A DNA stretch of 64,000 nt, taken from positions 1 to 64,000 of the forward strand of contig JAIUNM010000014.1 of the NCBI GenBank assembly GCA_020162035.1, read 5' to 3'. This stretch comes from Bacteroidota bacterium. Its GTDB lineage: Bacteria; Bacteroidota; Bacteroidia; B-17B0; Aurantibacillaceae. The notes below the pieces were generated by a model that saw nothing but the letters and a program-made list of their open reading frames with translations, searched no databases and was not told the origin of the DNA. This document shows, in pieces, positions 51,907 through 60,979 of the stretch. A program made the position numbers and the translations under genes. Position 1 is the first letter of the stretch, and each line of letters starts with the position of its first letter.

Positions 51907-51998
51907 TGCTTAAAGTTAACTATTGTATTAACCTAATTATTAATAAGTTAAATTCATTTTTAGACAAGCAATTGTTAACAACCCAAAACCACATTTTG

Positions 51999-52030
51999 TT
52001 TGAAAAAAACTAAATTAATAGTTATCTTTA
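51999..52030 (+). promoter_or_regulatory. Promoter of the E1 alpha/beta fusion gene
   Basis: TTTG (51999-52002) and TATCTTTA (52023-52030) are spaced by 20 bases, close to the Bacteroidota consensus (last base of the -7 differs). The ATG at 52049 is 18 bases downstream. Confidence 0.5.
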
Positions 52031-52048
52031 TGGTTTAGCACTTTTTAA

Positions 52049-54139
52049 ATGGAAGATATTACAACTAAGTCAACTACCTTGAAAACAAAAATTACCCAAG
52101 AAGTTTTAGTTAAAGCGTACGAATTAATGTGTACCGCTAAAAGCATGGCTGAGCTTTATGAAGCAAATAAAGAGATTACTGCAAAGTATGTTCATGCAAC
52201 AAGTAGAGGCCATGAGGCTGTTCAAATTGCTTTAGGTTTACAATTAATGCCTAAAGATTATTTAAGCGCTTATTACCGAGATGATAGTATTTTATTAGCA
52301 ATTGGCATGCAACCTTTTGATTTAATGTTGCAATTACTTGCAAAACGAAATGATCCTTTTAGTGGAGGGAGAACCTATTATTCGCACCCAAGTTTAAAGC
52401 GAGATGATATGCCTAAAATTCCTCACCAAAGTAGTGCTACTGGTATGCAAGCTATTCCAACCACAGGTGTTGCATTAGGATTACAATACATTCAAAAAAA
52501 CAATATGGTTTCAAATAACGAAGATAGTGCAATAGCAGTATGTTCTTTAGGCGATGCTAGTTGTACCGAAGGTGAAGTATCTGAAGCCTTTCAAATGGCC
52601 GCTCTTAAACAATTGCCTATTTTATTTTTTGTACAAGATAACGAATGGGATATTAGTGCTCATGCAAAAGAAATTAGATCGCAAGATATTTCCGAATTTG
52701 CTAAAGGCTTTAAAGGCATTGAAACACGAACTATTGATGGCACAGATTTTATTTTAAGCTACAACACTATAAAAGAAGTGTTAGAAAAAGTAAGAACCGA
52801 ACAAAGACCTTTTTTAATTCATGCTAAAGTGCCTTTATTAAATCATCATACAAGTGGTGTAAGAAAAGAATGGTACAGAGATGATTTAGCCGAGGCTGAA
52901 AAACGAGACCCACTTCCACGTTTAAGAAATCAACTTATTATTTCGGGTGTAGAAGCCTTGCAAATTAAAGAAATTGAAACTAATGCAAAAGAAAAAGTTG
53001 AAAACGATTATAAAAAAGCTTTATTAGAAGAAGATCCAAAACCAGAAGATTTATTTTTACACGAATTTGCTGAAACACCAATTAAAGAAGAAAAAGGTGA
53101 AAGATCGCCAGCAGGAAAGCAACCAACAGTAATGGTTGATAGTGCTTTATTTGCTATTAGAGAGTTAATGACAAAGCACCCAGAATGTTTATTATATGGG
53201 CAAGATGTTGGAGCAAGACTTGGAGGAGTGTTTAGAGAAGCCGCAACACTTGCACAACAATTTGGAGATCATAGAGTTTTTAATACTCCAATACAAGAAG
53301 CTTTTATTGTAGGCTCAACTGTAGGGATGAGTGCTGTTGGATTAAAGCCAATTGTTGAAGTTCAATTTGCAGATTATATTTGGCCAGGCTTAAACCAATT
53401 GTTTACTGAAGTAAGCAGAAGTTGTTATTTAAGTAACGGTAAATGGCCTGTGAGTATGATTTTGAGAGTACCAATTGGCGCTTACGGAAGCGGTGGTCCT
53501 TACCATTCAAGCTCTGTAGAAAGTGTATTAGCAAATATTAGAGGAATTAAAATTGCTTACCCAAGTACAGGTGCCGATTTAAAAGGTTTACTTAAAGCTG
53601 CGTATTACGACCCAAATCCTGTAGTTATGCTAGAACATAAAGGCTTATATTGGAGTAAAATTAAAGGAACAGAAGATGCAAAAACAATAGAGCCTGATGA
53701 AAATTATGTTATACCATTTGGTAAAGCGCGTATTGTGCAAGAAGCAAGTAATGATGCAGTAGATAAAGGAAACACACTAACCATAATTACATACGGAATG
53801 GGTGTGTATTGGGCAAAAAGCGCAGCTAAACAATTTAACGAAAAAATAGAAATTGTTGATTTAAGAACCCTTGCACCTATTGATGAACAAACAATTTTTA
53901 ATAGTGCAAAAAAACATGGGAAAGTGTTAATTGTTACCGAAGAACCTGTATTTAATGGCTTTGCACAAAGTATTGCCGCTCGCATTAGCGAAAATTGTTT
54001 TAAATATTTAGATGCCCCAGTTAAAGTTTTAGGTGCTGAAAATTTACCTGCAATTCCTTTAAATAGTACTTTAGAAAAAACAATGCTTCCAAATGCTGAT
54101 AAAGTTATAGAAGCAATAGAAAAACTTTTGGCATATTAA
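52049..54139 (+). CDS. 2-Oxoacid (branched-chain type) dehydrogenase E1, alpha and beta subunits fused
   Basis: The 696-residue TPP enzyme joins an alpha subunit (residues 1-340; 'GHEAVQIALGLQL', TPP motif 'SLGDASCTEGEVSEAF...DNEWDIS') to a beta subunit (about 360-696; 'LLYGQDVGARLGGVFREA', 'EVQFADYIWPGLNQLF', 'RVPIGAYGSGGPYHSSSVE'). It decarboxylates branched-chain 2-oxoacids or pyruvate and passes the acyl group to lipoyl-E2. Fused alpha-beta forms are common in Bacteroidota. E2 and E3 genes are not in the window. The YdeI/OmdA gene overlaps the stop by 1 base. Confidence 0.92.
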   Translation: MEDITTKSTTLKTKITQEVLVKAYELMCTAKSMAELYEANKEITAKYVHATSRGHEAVQIALGLQLMPKDYLSAYYRDDSILLAIGMQPFDLMLQLLAKRNDPFSGGRTYYSHPSLKRDDMPKIPHQSSATGMQAIPTTGVALGLQYIQKNNMVSNNEDSAIAVCSLGDASCTEGEVSEAFQMAALKQLPILFFVQDNEWDISAHAKEIRSQDISEFAKGFKGIETRTIDGTDFILSYNTIKEVLEKVRTEQRPFLIHAKVPLLNHHTSGVRKEWYRDDLAEAEKRDPLPRLRNQLIISGVEALQIKEIETNAKEKVENDYKKALLEEDPKPEDLFLHEFAETPIKEEKGERSPAGKQPTVMVDSALFAIRELMTKHPECLLYGQDVGARLGGVFREAATLAQQFGDHRVFNTPIQEAFIVGSTVGMSAVGLKPIVEVQFADYIWPGLNQLFTEVSRSCYLSNGKWPVSMILRVPIGAYGSGGPYHSSSVESVLANIRGIKIAYPSTGADLKGLLKAAYYDPNPVVMLEHKGLYWSKIKGTEDAKTIEPDENYVIPFGKARIVQEASNDAVDKGNTLTIITYGMGVYWAKSAAKQFNEKIEIVDLRTLAPIDEQTIFNSAKKHGKVLIVTEEPVFNGFAQSIAARISENCFKYLDAPVKVLGAENLPAIPLNSTLEKTMLPNADKVIEAIEKLLAY

Positions 54140-54642
54140 TGCTTAAATTAAAAACTAATATATTAGAACATACCAATATGTTTGGTAGTTCTTATATACC
54201 AATTAGCGCCATTCAATTAAAAAAAATTGGAGGATATAAAATTCGTTTATTATGTAAAATAAATAACCAAGAGCCATTTCCATGTGCGGTTATGCCTTTG
54301 GGTGAGGGTAAAAACTTTATAATGCTTTCTAAAGAAAAATTTAAAAAGTTAAAATTAAATTACACTGATGTTTTTACGATTGAATTAATTAAAGATGAAA
54401 GCGAATACGGAATGCCAATTTGTGAAGAATTACAAGAAGTTTTAAACCAAGACCCTGAAGGAAAAAAAAGATTTAATGATTTAACCCCAGGCAAACAAAG
54501 AAATATAATTTACTACACAAATAAAATTAAAAGCGCAAACTTAAGAGCAGAACGTGCTTGGTTATTTATTTCTAATTTAAAATTTGAACCAAAAGGTAAA
54601 GAAAGAATTCCTTTTATATTAGGCTTAAAAAACTTTAAATAG
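54139..54642 (+). CDS. YdeI/OmdA-type protein (DUF1905 plus OmdA domain)
   Basis: The 167-residue protein has an N-terminal DUF1905-like barrel ('IPISAIQLKKIGGYKIRLLCKI', 'PCAVMPLGEGKNFIML') and a C-terminal helical OmdA/YdeI segment ('LTPGKQRNIIYYTNKIKSANLRAERAWLFI'). Family members are linked to bacteriocin or peptide tolerance and cell-envelope stress, but the biochemical role is unclear. It starts inside the E1 stop codon (TAATG), and its last 8 bases overlap the end of the convergent reductase gene. Confidence 0.8.
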   Translation: MLKLKTNILEHTNMFGSSYIPISAIQLKKIGGYKIRLLCKINNQEPFPCAVMPLGEGKNFIMLSKEKFKKLKLNYTDVFTIELIKDESEYGMPICEELQEVLNQDPEGKKRFNDLTPGKQRNIIYYTNKIKSANLRAERAWLFISNLKFEPKGKERIPFILGLKNFK

Positions 54643-55708
54643 CATCAAAATCTACAACAATTTTATCTGTAATTGGGTGCGATTGACAAGTTAATATAAA
54701 CCCTTCTTCAACCTCAGCATCAGTTAAAGCAAAATTCGCATCCATTTTTACTTTTCCTTCTATTAATTTTGCTCTGCAAGTGCAACACACTGCACCTTTA
54801 CAACTAAAAGGGGCGTCAACTCCTGCTTCTATACTGGCATCTAAAACACTTAAACCTGTTGTTTCTAAATTAAAATTTGTTTCGATACCATATTGTATAA
54901 CTGTTACTTTTGAGTTTACATTCCCACCTGAAATTTCACTTTTTTCAGCTTTATTTACAGCATCAATAACACCACTAAAGTATTCTATTTTAATTTTTTC
55001 TTTTGCTATTTTTAAATCTTCTAACGCATTTTTTACATTTTCCATCATTGGTCCAGGCCCACAAATAAAAAACTCATCAGCTTTTGAAATATTTAAATGA
55101 TTAATTAATGCTGTTGCTTTTTCTTTAGTAATAATTCCTTTTTGTAATTCAGGAACATTTGATGAATTGTCATCAAAAACATATACAACATTTATTGCTT
55201 GATTCGCATTGTTTATCTCATCAATTTCTTTTTTAAAAATTGTTGAATCTTCATTTTTATTCGCATAAATTAAAGTTATTGTGCTATTTTTCTCAACATA
55301 CAATACACTTTTAAGTATACTCATCATTGGTGTAATTCCACTTCCGCCAGCAAACAACACGTAATGTTTTTTGTTTCCTCCACTTAAAGAAGAGTGAAAA
55401 TTTCCCATTGGTGTCATTACTTCAACACTAGTTCCAACTTTTAATTCTCTATTTAAATAAGTACTAGCTTTACCTCCTAATACTTCTTTAACAGCAACTC
55501 TTAATTCTTTATCACCGTATGGACTAGAGCAAATGCTATAGCTTCTTCTAATTTCTTCGCCACCAATAGATAATTTTAGTGTAATATATTGACCTTGTTT
55601 AAATTGATATTCGGGTTGTTGCATTGGAGGAATTTCAAATGCAATAGAAACTGCTTCAGTTGTTTCTCTTTTAATGTCTTTAACTTTTAATGTATGAAAA
55701 CGTGCCAT
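54635..55708 (-). CDS. PaaE-like flavin reductase with C-terminal [2Fe-2S] ferredoxin domain
   Basis: The 357-residue protein has an FAD-binding barrel ('RRSYSICSSPYGDKELRVAVKEV' with the RxYS motif), an NAD(P)-binding domain ('VLFAGGSGITPMMSILKSVL', 'FFICGPGPMMENV') and a plant-type ferredoxin domain with Cys pattern C-x4-C-x2-C ('CKGAVCCTC') and a last Cys in 'ILTC'. The layout matches PaaE of phenylacetyl-CoA epoxidase and related ferredoxin reductases. No paaABCD genes are adjacent, so a general electron-transfer role, for instance for a desaturase or oxygenase, is as likely. It ends within the YdeI/OmdA gene. Confidence 0.85.
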   Translation of the reverse strand: MARFHTLKVKDIKRETTEAVSIAFEIPPMQQPEYQFKQGQYITLKLSIGGEEIRRSYSICSSPYGDKELRVAVKEVLGGKASTYLNRELKVGTSVEVMTPMGNFHSSLSGGNKKHYVLFAGGSGITPMMSILKSVLYVEKNSTITLIYANKNEDSTIFKKEIDEINNANQAINVVYVFDDNSSNVPELQKGIITKEKATALINHLNISKADEFFICGPGPMMENVKNALEDLKIAKEKIKIEYFSGVIDAVNKAEKSEISGGNVNSKVTVIQYGIETNFNLETTGLSVLDASIEAGVDAPFSCKGAVCCTCRAKLIEGKVKMDANFALTDAEVEEGFILTCQSHPITDKIVVDFDAI

Positions 55709-55796
55709 GATAATTTTAAAAGCCTAAATTACAATTTTTTAATCATTTTAGAGTGAGAAAAATCAAGTAAAAGAAATTAAAAAATCTTAATTTTGT

Positions 55797-56420
55797 TTAG
55801 TTTAAAACATCTAAACTGCCTAAACCCTCTCTAACAACAACAGGTTCGCTCCCGCTACAATCAATTACAGTACTAGTGTAAATATTACCAAATCCACCAT
55901 CAATAACACCATCAACAATAGTTTCGTATTGCTGATGAATAATTTCGGGGTCGCTAAAATATTCTAATATATCATCTGTATTATCGTGTAAACTTGTACT
56001 AATAATAGGGTTTCCTAATTTTTCGATTATAGCTTTACAAATTGTATTTTTTGGAACTCTAATACCTACTGTTTTTTTGTTTTGCTTTAATAATTTAGGC
56101 ACGTTATTATTTGCTTCTAAAATAAAAGTATAAGGCCCAGGCAAAGCTTTTTTCATAATTCTAAATACAGAATTATTTATTGGTTTTGTATAATTGCTTA
56201 AATGGCTTAAATCGCTACACACAAAGCTAAAGTTGCTTTTGTCGGGTTTAATGTTTTTTAATTTGCAAACTCTTTCAAAAGCATTTTGATTTGTAATATC
56301 GGCACCTAGTGCATAAACTGTATCTGTTGGATAAATGATGACTCCCCCGTTTTTAAGAAGTTCAACTATTTCATCAACAGTTTTGAAATTTATATTATCA
56401 GGGTTTAATCTGTAAAGCAC
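55797..56420 (-). CDS. tsaC: L-threonylcarbamoyladenylate synthase (YrdC/TsaC type)
   Basis: TsaC makes the threonylcarbamoyl-AMP used for t6A37 in tRNA. The 207-residue protein is a stand-alone YrdC domain with 'GVIIYPTDTVYALGADITNQ' (residues 30-50), 'KALPGPYTFIL', 'KKTVGIRVPKNTICKAII' and 'GNPIISTSLH'. The Sua5 C-terminal domain is absent. It starts 3 bases after the stop of the secreted unknown protein and is thus in the metG cluster. Confidence 0.93.
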   Translation of the reverse strand: MLYRLNPDNINFKTVDEIVELLKNGGVIIYPTDTVYALGADITNQNAFERVCKLKNIKPDKSNFSFVCSDLSHLSNYTKPINNSVFRIMKKALPGPYTFILEANNNVPKLLKQNKKTVGIRVPKNTICKAIIEKLGNPIISTSLHDNTDDILEYFSDPEIIHQQYETIVDGVIDGGFGNIYTSTVIDCSGSEPVVVREGLGSLDVLN

Positions 56421-56423
56421 AAT

Positions 56424-57359
56424 TTAATAGCAAAATTTATCAAACTCTTTTGATTGTTCTTTAGAATTATATTCTTTAGCTTCATTATGGAAGTTTTTTA
56501 AGCTTTCGTTAAAATTATCTAATTGCGAAAGCAACACTTCATATAAATATTCTTTTGAAATTTTTACAGATTTATTTGTATCGTTATTTATAAATTTAAA
56601 TGGTTTTCTTTTACCTTCTTTAATTTCTTTTAACTCGTTTAAGTAATTTGGATTTATTGTATAATATGTTTGTTCTAATTTTAAATCACTTTCAAATTTG
56701 GTTTGTATTTCAAATATTTTCCCTTTAATACCTGCATACATATTTTTTAATCCTTCGTTATAAAACGGAAATGGCTTTTTTAATTGATGTCCATATTTGT
56801 TTTTAACTACAAAGTACTCAGTACCGCCAGAATTTCCATTTTCTGTAACATACATTGCTGTATCTTCTTTAATAAAGCCAATACTAGAGCTATAAACAAA
56901 ATCTCTAAAACATAAAAAGTAAAAACTTTCATTCATATGAATTTGATTATTTACTGTTAAAGTTGTATCTAAAAAAATATTATTTCGTAAACCTTTTGTT
57001 AAACTATCAATTGAACTACTGTATATAAAATAAAGATTAGAAAAATTGTACACTTTTTTAAAGGCAAATAATATGTTTTTATTTATAACATATTGTTCTA
57101 AAAATTTTGTTTTAGCAAGTTCAATGTTATTATTTTTAATTAAACTATTAATTAGTAGTTTATTATCCTTAAGAACAACAACTAATGCACCATTTTTTAA
57201 TTTTTCAATTTGACAATTAGCAACTGCTTTTCTTGTTTTATAATATTTTTGGTATTCTTTTTGGTCTTTATAATCAGTGTAATTTGCATTTTTTTGAGCC
57301 GATATTAAATTGGCAAAAAAAAGTAAAACAACTAATAAACTATTTAACTTCGCTACCAT
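56424..57359 (-). CDS. Secreted protein of unknown function between metG and tsaC
   Basis: I take the ATG at 57359 as start, which gives a signal peptide ([22 protein letters not shown]); a longer frame to 57389 adds no better start. The mature protein (about 290 residues) is Lys/Asn/Tyr-rich with '[37 protein letters not shown]', repeated Phe-Tyr pairs and one Cys pair. I recognise no domain. Its first 20 bases overlap the metG 3' end and tsaC follows after 3 bases, so it is embedded in a translation-related operon although it should be periplasmic. Confidence 0.65.
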   Translation of the reverse strand: MVAKLNSLLVVLLFFANLISAQKNANYTDYKDQKEYQKYYKTRKAVANCQIEKLKNGALVVVLKDNKLLINSLIKNNNIELAKTKFLEQYVINKNILFAFKKVYNFSNLYFIYSSSIDSLTKGLRNNIFLDTTLTVNNQIHMNESFYFLCFRDFVYSSSIGFIKEDTAMYVTENGNSGGTEYFVVKNKYGHQLKKPFPFYNEGLKNMYAGIKGKIFEIQTKFESDLKLEQTYYTINPNYLNELKEIKEGKRKPFKFINNDTNKSVKISKEYLYEVLLSQLDNFNESLKNFHNEAKEYNSKEQSKEFDKFCY

Positions 57360-59385
57360 TATTAAATTCAGTATTTGTAGGGGAAACAAAGCATAATTCT
57401 CCTTTTGTATTTTCAGCCATTAAAATCATTCCTTTACTTTCAATGCCTTTTATTTTTCGAGGAGCAAGGTTTGCAAGTAAACAAACTTTTTGTCCTATTA
57501 TTTTTTCAGGTTCATAAAATTGAGCTATACCACTTACTACAGTCCTTTTATCAATACCGGTATCTAAAGTTAATTTTAATAATTTTTCTGTTTTTGGTAC
57601 TCGTTCCGCTTCAAGTATTGTAGCAGTTCTAATGTCCATTTTGCTAAAATCATCAAATGTTGTTTCTGTTTTAATTTCAGAAACATTTTTTAATGTAGAT
57701 TGATTGTTTTTTTTACTTTCTTCTAATTTTTGTAGTTGTTTTAAAATTATATCATCTTCAACTTTAGCAAACAACAATTCATCTTTATTAATTTTATGTT
57801 CAGCTGCAATGTTATTTGTTTGTTTTGAACTAACCCATTTAAGTGGATTTAAATTAAGTAATTGAAACAATTTTACAGAAGTAAATGGCAAAAAAGGTTC
57901 GGCTAAAATGGCAATATTTGTAGAAATTTGTAAAGCAATATTCATTATTGTTTTTACACGTTCTTCATCTGTTTTAATTAATTTCCAAGGTTCAGTGTCT
58001 GCTAAATATTTATTACCTAATCTAGCAACATTCATAAATTCAGATATTGCATCTCTAAATTTAAATTGCTCAATTGATTTTGATATTTTATCTGGCGCAT
58101 TTGCAAGTTCTTCAAGAATTAATAAATCTTCTTTTGTGTATTTATTTGCTGCTGGCACTTTACCTTCATAAAACTTATGTGTTAAAACTAAAGTTCTATT
58201 TATAAAATTACCTAAAATAGCAACTAACTCGCTATTATTTTTTGTCTGAAAATCTTTCCAAGTAAAATCATTATCTTTTGTTTCGGGGGCATTGCTACAT
58301 AATGTATATCTTAACACATCTTGCATATTTGCAAATTCATTTAAGTATTCATGTAACCAAACAGCCCAATTACGCGATGTTGAAATTTTCTCTCCTTCTA
58401 AATTTAAAAATTCATTTGCTGGTACATTATCTGGCAATATAAACTCGCCATGTTCCATTAACATTGATGGGAAAATAATACAATGAAAAACAATATTATC
58501 TTTTCCAATAAAATGAATTAACCTACTATCGTCTTTTTTCCAATAATCCTCCCAATTATTTGGCAATAAATCTTTTGTTGCACTTATATATCCAATTGGT
58601 GCGTCAAACCATACATATAAAACTTTACCTTCTCCTCCATTTACTGGTACTGGTACGCCCCAATCTAAATCCCTTGTCATTGCTCTAGGTTGTAATCCAT
58701 CTCCACTTTCTAGCCAGCTTTTACATTGCCCGTAAACAGTGCTTCTCCAATCTTTATGTTGTTCAATATATTCTTTAATTTTTGGTTGTAATTTATCTAA
58801 TGGCAAAAACCAATTTTTTGTTTGTTTTAATACAGGTTTACTTCCACTTAATGTTGACTTAGGATTAATTAAATCGGTAGGATTTAAAGATGATCCGCAT
58901 TTTTCACATTGGTCGCCATATGCATTATCATTACTGCATTTAGGGCAAGTACCAACAATATATCTATCTGCTAAAAACTGTTTAGCTTCTTCATCGTAAT
59001 ATTGCTCTGTTATTTGTTCTGTAAAGCTGTTTTTTTCGTACAAAACTTTAAAAAAATCTGCTGCTGTTTTGTGATGAGTTTTAGATGAAGTTCTAGAATA
59101 AATATCAAACGAAATACCAAACTCTTTAAAAGCATCACTCATTAATTTATGATATTTATCTACAACTTGCTGAGGTGTTATTCCTTCTTTTTTAGCTTTA
59201 ATTGTAATTGGAACGCCGTGTTCATCACTCCCACAAATAAATTTCACATCATTTCCTACACTTCTTAAATATCTTACATATATATCTGCAGGTAAATAAC
59301 ATCCCGCTAAATGACCAATATGAACAGGGCCATTTGCGTATGGTAAAGCTGCGGTAACTAAAGTTCTATTAAATTTTTTGCTCAT
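57340..59385 (-). CDS. metG: Methionyl-tRNA synthetase with C-terminal tRNA-binding domain
   Basis: MetG charges tRNA-Met. From the ATG at 59385 the protein is 681 residues. It has the HIGH block '[14 protein letters not shown]', a four-Cys zinc knuckle ('[18 protein letters not shown]'), the KMSKS-equivalent '[12 protein letters not shown]' and an anticodon-binding helical domain. The last 110 residues are an EMAPII-like tRNA-binding/dimerisation domain ('[20 protein letters not shown]'). The ATG at 59385 ([15 protein letters not shown]) fits the family start better than 59403. It is divergent from the NUMOD4 gene. Confidence 0.96.
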   Translation of the reverse strand: MSKKFNRTLVTAALPYANGPVHIGHLAGCYLPADIYVRYLRSVGNDVKFICGSDEHGVPITIKAKKEGITPQQVVDKYHKLMSDAFKEFGISFDIYSRTSSKTHHKTAADFFKVLYEKNSFTEQITEQYYDEEAKQFLADRYIVGTCPKCSNDNAYGDQCEKCGSSLNPTDLINPKSTLSGSKPVLKQTKNWFLPLDKLQPKIKEYIEQHKDWRSTVYGQCKSWLESGDGLQPRAMTRDLDWGVPVPVNGGEGKVLYVWFDAPIGYISATKDLLPNNWEDYWKKDDSRLIHFIGKDNIVFHCIIFPSMLMEHGEFILPDNVPANEFLNLEGEKISTSRNWAVWLHEYLNEFANMQDVLRYTLCSNAPETKDNDFTWKDFQTKNNSELVAILGNFINRTLVLTHKFYEGKVPAANKYTKEDLLILEELANAPDKISKSIEQFKFRDAISEFMNVARLGNKYLADTEPWKLIKTDEERVKTIMNIALQISTNIAILAEPFLPFTSVKLFQLLNLNPLKWVSSKQTNNIAAEHKINKDELLFAKVEDDIILKQLQKLEESKKNNQSTLKNVSEIKTETTFDDFSKMDIRTATILEAERVPKTEKLLKLTLDTGIDKRTVVSGIAQFYEPEKIIGQKVCLLANLAPRKIKGIESKGMILMAENTKGELCFVSPTNTEFNNGSEVK

Positions 59386-59399
59386 AAATGTTAAATAAA

Positions 59400-59434
59400 A
59401 CACATCAATAAAAACTAACGTTTAGCAGATGTGT
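59400..59434 (-). promoter_or_regulatory. Nested hairpin in the metG leader
   Basis: ACACATC (59400-59406) pairs with GATGTGT (59428-59434), enclosing a smaller CTAA/TTAG stem. It lies 14 bases before the metG ATG within the predicted leader of about 60 bases. Its role is unknown. Confidence 0.4.
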
Positions 59435-59444
59435 AAAATTATTT

Positions 59445-59462
59445 TAAATTTGTACAAATATA
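59445..59462. promoter_or_regulatory. Divergent overlapping promoters of metG and the NUMOD4 gene with a 12-bp palindrome
   Basis: On the plus strand TAAATTTG (59445-59452) and on the minus strand TATATTTG (59455-59462) are exact -7 elements only 2 bases apart. Between and over them lies the perfect palindrome ATTTGTACAAAT (59448-59459). Two polymerases cannot occupy both at once. Possible -33 partners are TTTA (59421-59424) for the plus strand and TTG on the minus strand (about 59484-59486). Confidence 0.6.
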
Positions 59463-59476
59463 CTTAAAATAAGGCA

Positions 59477-60088
59477 ATGAAAACAATTAAAGAATTATGG
59501 AAACCAATTAAACTAAATGGAAAAACAAGTAATGTGCCATACATGGTTTCTAACCTTGGTAACATTGCTATTACTGAAAATAAAGTAAAGAAATTAAAAA
59601 AATATAAGCCAAACAAAAAAGGAATAAGGTTAAGGATTAGATTTGGTAGTAAAGATGTAAGTATTTCGTTAGCTAAAATTGTTGCAACCGCATTTATCCC
59701 TAAAAAAAACAACAAACAAAATAGTGTTATTTGTAAAGATTTTAATTATAGTAATTGCAAAGTTTCTAACTTAAAATGGGCAACTTTAGATGAGCATAGA
59801 AATCATGTAAAAAACAGTCCTAACAATAAAAAAGCGCGACTTACAAAAAATTACGATACTAAAAAAAGTGGATTAATACTTAAAACCAAAGATGTAATTA
59901 AGATTAAAGAACTTATTTGGTCTGATAAAAGAAAACTTAGCTTTAAACAAATTGCAGAAAAATTTGGTGTAAGCGAAATGCAAATTTATAGAATTAAACG
60001 TGGTGAAATTTGGTTTCATATTAAAACTAAAAATGAGCCTGACACGAAAAAATATTTGAGTTACCTAAAAAATAAATCTAAAAAATAA
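59477..60088 (+). CDS. NUMOD4/HNH-derived DNA-binding protein with degenerate nuclease site
   Basis: The 203-residue protein begins with a NUMOD4-like motif ('LWKPIKLNGKTSNVPYMVSN' then 'GNIAI'), continues with an HNH-like region ('SLAKIVATAFIPKKNNKQN', 'KVSNLKWATLDEHRNHV') and ends with a helix-turn-helix ('SFKQIAEKFGVSEMQIYRIK', about residues 156-176). In active enzymes the HNH region reads H-R-L-V-A...V-N-H-I-D-G-N-K-x-N-N. Here the first two His positions are Leu and Ile/Cys, so cleavage is unlikely. A regulator derived from a homing endonuclease is the best reading. The LD-carboxypeptidase gene overlaps its stop by 1 base. Confidence 0.7.
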   Translation: MKTIKELWKPIKLNGKTSNVPYMVSNLGNIAITENKVKKLKKYKPNKKGIRLRIRFGSKDVSISLAKIVATAFIPKKNNKQNSVICKDFNYSNCKVSNLKWATLDEHRNHVKNSPNNKKARLTKNYDTKKSGLILKTKDVIKIKELIWSDKRKLSFKQIAEKFGVSEMQIYRIKRGEIWFHIKTKNEPDTKKYLSYLKNKSKK

Positions 60089-60978
60089 TGTTACCTGCAT
60101 CTTTAGTAGTTGGCGACACTATTTTAATTATTGGCACAGCCAGAGCTAGAACCAAAGAAGCTTTAATGCTTTGTATAGTAACATTAAAAGAATGGGGCTT
60201 AAATGTAATTGAAGGAAAAAATCTCTACAAAAAGCACAACCAATTTGCTGGTACAGATAAAGAAAGAGCACATGATTTGCAATGGGCTATAAATCATAAA
60301 ACTGCAAAAGCTGTATTAATTGCTGGTGGCGGCTACGGTACATTAAGAATTATTGATTTAGTTAATTTTGATAATTTAAAAAACAAACCAAAATGGTTTA
60401 TTGGTTATAGCGATACCACAGTTTTACACGCAAGATTATTAAAATTAAACATTCCGTGTATTCATGCCACAATGGCTTTTCAATTTTCTAAAAATTATGA
60501 AGCAACAAACAGTTTAAAACAAATATTGTTTAACCAAACATTTAATTACAATATTCCAATAAACAAATTAAATAAGAAAGGAACTTCAACAGCAAAAATT
60601 ATTGGCGGAAATTTAAGTTTAATTTATGCTCTAAGTGGTAGTGTTGATGAGCTAAACACAAAAAATAAAATTTTGTTTATAGAAGACCTTGACGAACAAC
60701 TTTATCATATTGACAGAATGATTTTACAATTAAAGCGAAGCGGAAAGTTAAAAAATTTAAAAGGCTTAATTGTTGGGGGTATGACAGAGATGAAAGATAA
60801 TAATGTACCTTTTGGAAAAACAGCTGAAGAAATAATTTTTGATGCTGTAAAAGAATATAATTATCCTGTATGTTTTAATTTTCCGGCAGGTCATATTGAT
60901 AAAAATTACGCTCTTATATTTGGAAAAAAAGTAGAATTAAATATTACAAACAAAAAAATAGAATTAATTTATAAATAA
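60088..60978 (+). CDS. LD-carboxypeptidase, peptidase family S66
   Basis: The 296-residue enzyme has the S66 triad: Ser108 in 'WFIGYSDTT', Glu199 in 'LFIEDLDEQLYHID' and His269 in 'FPAGHIDKN'. LdcA-type members remove the terminal D-Ala from murein tetrapeptides during cell-wall recycling; MccF-type members cleave microcin C. Position in a chromosomal operon without microcin genes favours LdcA. It is coupled to the NUMOD4 gene (TAATG) and followed 1 base later by the VOC gene. Confidence 0.92.
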   Translation: MLPASLVVGDTILIIGTARARTKEALMLCIVTLKEWGLNVIEGKNLYKKHNQFAGTDKERAHDLQWAINHKTAKAVLIAGGGYGTLRIIDLVNFDNLKNKPKWFIGYSDTTVLHARLLKLNIPCIHATMAFQFSKNYEATNSLKQILFNQTFNYNIPINKLNKKGTSTAKIIGGNLSLIYALSGSVDELNTKNKILFIEDLDEQLYHIDRMILQLKRSGKLKNLKGLIVGGMTEMKDNNVPFGKTAEEIIFDAVKEYNYPVCFNFPAGHIDKNYALIFGKKVELNITNKKIELIYK

Positions 60979-60979
60979 A

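Noticed and set aside
54635..55708. Phenylacetate degradation locus
   Set aside because: Only the PaaE-like reductase is present; no epoxidase subunits or phenylacetate-CoA ligase are nearby.
59477..60088. Active homing endonuclease or mobile intron
   Set aside because: The HNH catalytic His positions are missing and no intron, intein or repeat borders flank the gene.
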